A DNA stretch of 64,000 nucleotides from positions 463,247-527,246 of the forward strand of contig NW_008709333.1 in assembly GCF_000327385.1 (NCBI RefSeq), read 5' to 3'. The notes under the pieces were generated by a model, which was not told where the DNA came from, ran no database searches, and worked only from the letters and a program-made list of their open reading frames with translations. Every line of letters begins with the position of its first letter. Within the stretch, counting starts at the first letter, position 1. Shown one piece after another: positions 61,876 to 64,000 of this stretch. Both the position numbers and the translations under genes were made by a program. The DNA comes from Lottia gigantea. Taxonomy: Eukaryota; Mollusca; Gastropoda; Lottiidae.

Positions 61876-62875
61876 TAAAAACAATTTGAATAGAAATGGT
61901 GCTATGTACATTAGATTTCAGTGTATGTATATTTGGTAACTTGGTGTTTTGTGTTGTCTGAAGGATAATTTTAACTTGATTTGGTGGGAATTGGTTTTAG
62001 TCAAGTTTTAGAAAGAGTTGGCTGGAGAATTAAATGCTACTATTAGAATGCATGCATTGATGGACCAACCTGATATGTTTTGGGTAATTCTATTTGTGTC
62101 TTTATAAGCCCCATCTTACTCCTGTCTCTTAAGAAATCTTACATTGAAAATTTGGTTTAATTGTGGACAGTGGCGGCGCCAGCCTTCTGAGACTGGGACT
62201 ACTGTTGAGGCTGAATTCAATTTTTGGCTACTCTGTGGTAGTGTTATAGTTGCAGGCCTCTCATAGAGGGTTTACTCAAGAAAATTTTTGAAAAATGAAA
62301 TGATTTTGTACATATTGACACATATTTTGGAGAAAAAAGGTAGACATTTAGATTTGTTGAAAATAAAGCAGGGGTATAATTGGGGGTGCAAACCACTTTT
62401 CTAGGGGCAAATGCCCTCCCCTGTATCTATTAAACTAAATAATTATTGTAAAACGCTTCTAAGCATGTTTCAAGGTTATTTAGTTTAATGAATTATTACT
62501 TAGTTTTATGTATTTATTGGATTATAGAGAGATTCTGTTGTTTAGCTGTGACACCACGTAAGTCCACTGTTGAACAAAGACTCATCTAAACCATGTCTAA
62601 AAATTTAAAGGTAGTATACCTTTAGGTTTTTTTGAGTAACAGGAGCCAGGAGCAGAATTAAATGTTTTAAAAGTCTATTTCATCTCTAATTGTATCTATT
62701 GTAAGAAATGAATTCCTATCGTTGTGTCCTAGTGTCTGTGTCTACTATATGTTAACTGTATCTTTTTAAATTTTTAACTCCCCCCTGTTGACTTGGAGGG
62801 CTATCTTTTATTGTAAATTTTATATAGTCAAAATCTCTTTTCATACTTTCATTTTATTCTCAGATTTTCAATTTG

Positions 62876-63037
62876 TCAAATAACTACCTTTCTTGTATCA
62901 TGAAACGCAGTGATTTGATTGGATTGTACGCAAGCAAATACAACCAATCAGAGCTCTAAACAGAAAGACTGTATACAGGGCTCTCATTGGCTGTATTTGT
63001 TAGAAAACAAACTAATAGTTTATCATTGTGAAGATGT
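62876..63037. mobile_element. Foldback MITE, copy 5 (inner part)
   Basis: CCTTTCTTGTATCATGAAAC, GATTTGATTGGATTGTACGC, AACCAATCAGAGCTCT, then GGGCTCTCATTGGCTGTATT and ATTGTGAAGATG. Confidence 0.7.
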
Positions 63038-64000
63038 TGGATATTCTGATACCTTCTTTGGCTTATAACTAAGTCGAAACTACACCTCTCTTAGTTTTGA
63101 GTATATATTTTGCAATGTTCATATTTACTAGATAGACTATGGACAATGTGGAATATAGTGGGCTGGACGTCCCTCAACTATCCATGAACTCTTCCTCACA
63201 TGCATACTTTCCATTAATATGAAGCTATAATGTATGATTGGATGAGCTCATTTGTAATATTAGGGGTGTTTTTCATATCTTGCAAATTATGTCCAGCCTT
63301 GCTTGTTGGTCAGTAGGTACTCAGATTCAGATGTTGCTACTTGACGATTTGGTACATGAACTTTAAAATGATGAAATTGCTGTTGTCCATTTTTTTCAAG
63401 AGTTGTTTCTGAATAAGTAAAATCATTAATTTTCTCTCAGCCCCCTTGTTAGGGTGAGAATTAAGTCCCAGCAAAACCTTCATCAGTTCAGCAGAGACTG
63501 ATTCATTTACAGTGTCTGTGTACAAAACCAAAAAGATACGTTTTGGATAGATTTTGATACGTTTGGCATCTCAAAATTGTCAGAATTGAGTTACAAAATC
63601 TGAGTTCCAGCACCAATTCATTCCTGGCAACAGGTTGACCTGTCTGTGTAGCTAACAAGTTTTCATGCAACAGACCTGTTCCATATAAAAAAGAATCATT
63701 TAAGTCATTTAAAAATCAGGAACTATCAAATTTCAGGGATATCACATTTTTTTCTAATTATTTTTTAGTGTAATGTGTCTGGTTATCGACATTCAGATTT
63801 CAATTATCTGTTATTAGGAAAGATTTATATAGATTCTGAACAAATTGAAAAAAAAATAGAATTTTGAAGTAAGCATATTTTATACCATTACAAGTTTGTA
63901 TATCATTAAGATCAGAATAAAAAATATTATAAATACATTTTATTTGTTTTTAGACTTTTGAATTTATGAATGCATATAAGTGCAAAGCATGCTAGTGGAA

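Larger units (their letters stand above)
60956..64000. other. Intergenic, no gene recognised
   Basis: Contains AGGTCA-rich stretches (61338-61525 and 61818-61875), a GTGGACTCCT-family repeat in reverse (61665-61770), a foldback MITE fragment (62876-63037) and an element end near 63155-63310. No coding signal. Confidence 0.5.

Noticed and set aside
1-64000. Retroviral, LTR, Polinton or other virus-derived elements
   Set aside because: No long terminal repeats, protease, reverse transcriptase, integrase or capsid-like frames were recognised.

Overview
The window looks like nuclear DNA of a mollusc (a lophotrochozoan, gastropod or bivalve). It is AT-rich, its genes carry many short phase-matched exons split by 0.1-8.5 kb introns, and those introns hold tRNA-derived SINEs, foldback MITEs and minisatellites of the kind common in mollusc genomes. 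The placement is inferred from gene content (an E78/NR1E nuclear receptor, an MFHAS1-like ROCO protein, TTC17, LMF2) and repeat style, not from a species match.

Layout. (1) 10-18526, plus strand: the 3' 13 exons of lipase maturation factor 2 (LMF2), with the 5' end outside the window. One step of the gene has two alternative exons (14742-14857 and 15876-15994), and one 3' splice site is tandemly duplicated. (2) 4145-7666, minus strand: a complete two-exon LRR-ROC-COR (MFHAS1-like) GTPase nested antisense inside an 8.6 kb LMF2 intron. (3) 18527-22432: the convergent spacer between LMF2 and TTC17. It holds a MITE, two plus-strand exon-like segments that splice in frame (unidentified), and decayed tandem copies of the TTC17 terminal exon. 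(4) 22433-49556, minus strand: TTC17, 26 exons recognised. At least one further exon is missing and most likely lies in a 50-N assembly gap at 24472-24521. (5) 49557-50925: a head-to-head promoter interval. (6) 50926-56405, plus strand: a complete eight-exon E78 (NR1E) nuclear receptor of 498 residues. (7) 56406-64000: no gene recognised; a 3' minisatellite with a higher-order duplication, several MITEs, and a cluster of AGGTCA half-sites.

The four genes do not form a known pathway. LMF2 and TTC17 are both secretory-pathway proteins, the ROCO protein is a cytosolic GTPase scaffold, and E78 is a DNA-binding receptor. TTC17 and E78 could share a divergent promoter region, and LMF2 and TTC17 converge. 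The most interesting points are the mutually exclusive LMF2 exons whose lengths enforce exclusivity, the in-frame duplicated LMF2 acceptor, the triplicated TTC17 terminal-exon sequence, the unidentified plus-strand exon pair, and a 1.2 kb element with a 170-bp tandem core. No retroviral, LTR, Polinton or CRISPR signature was seen.
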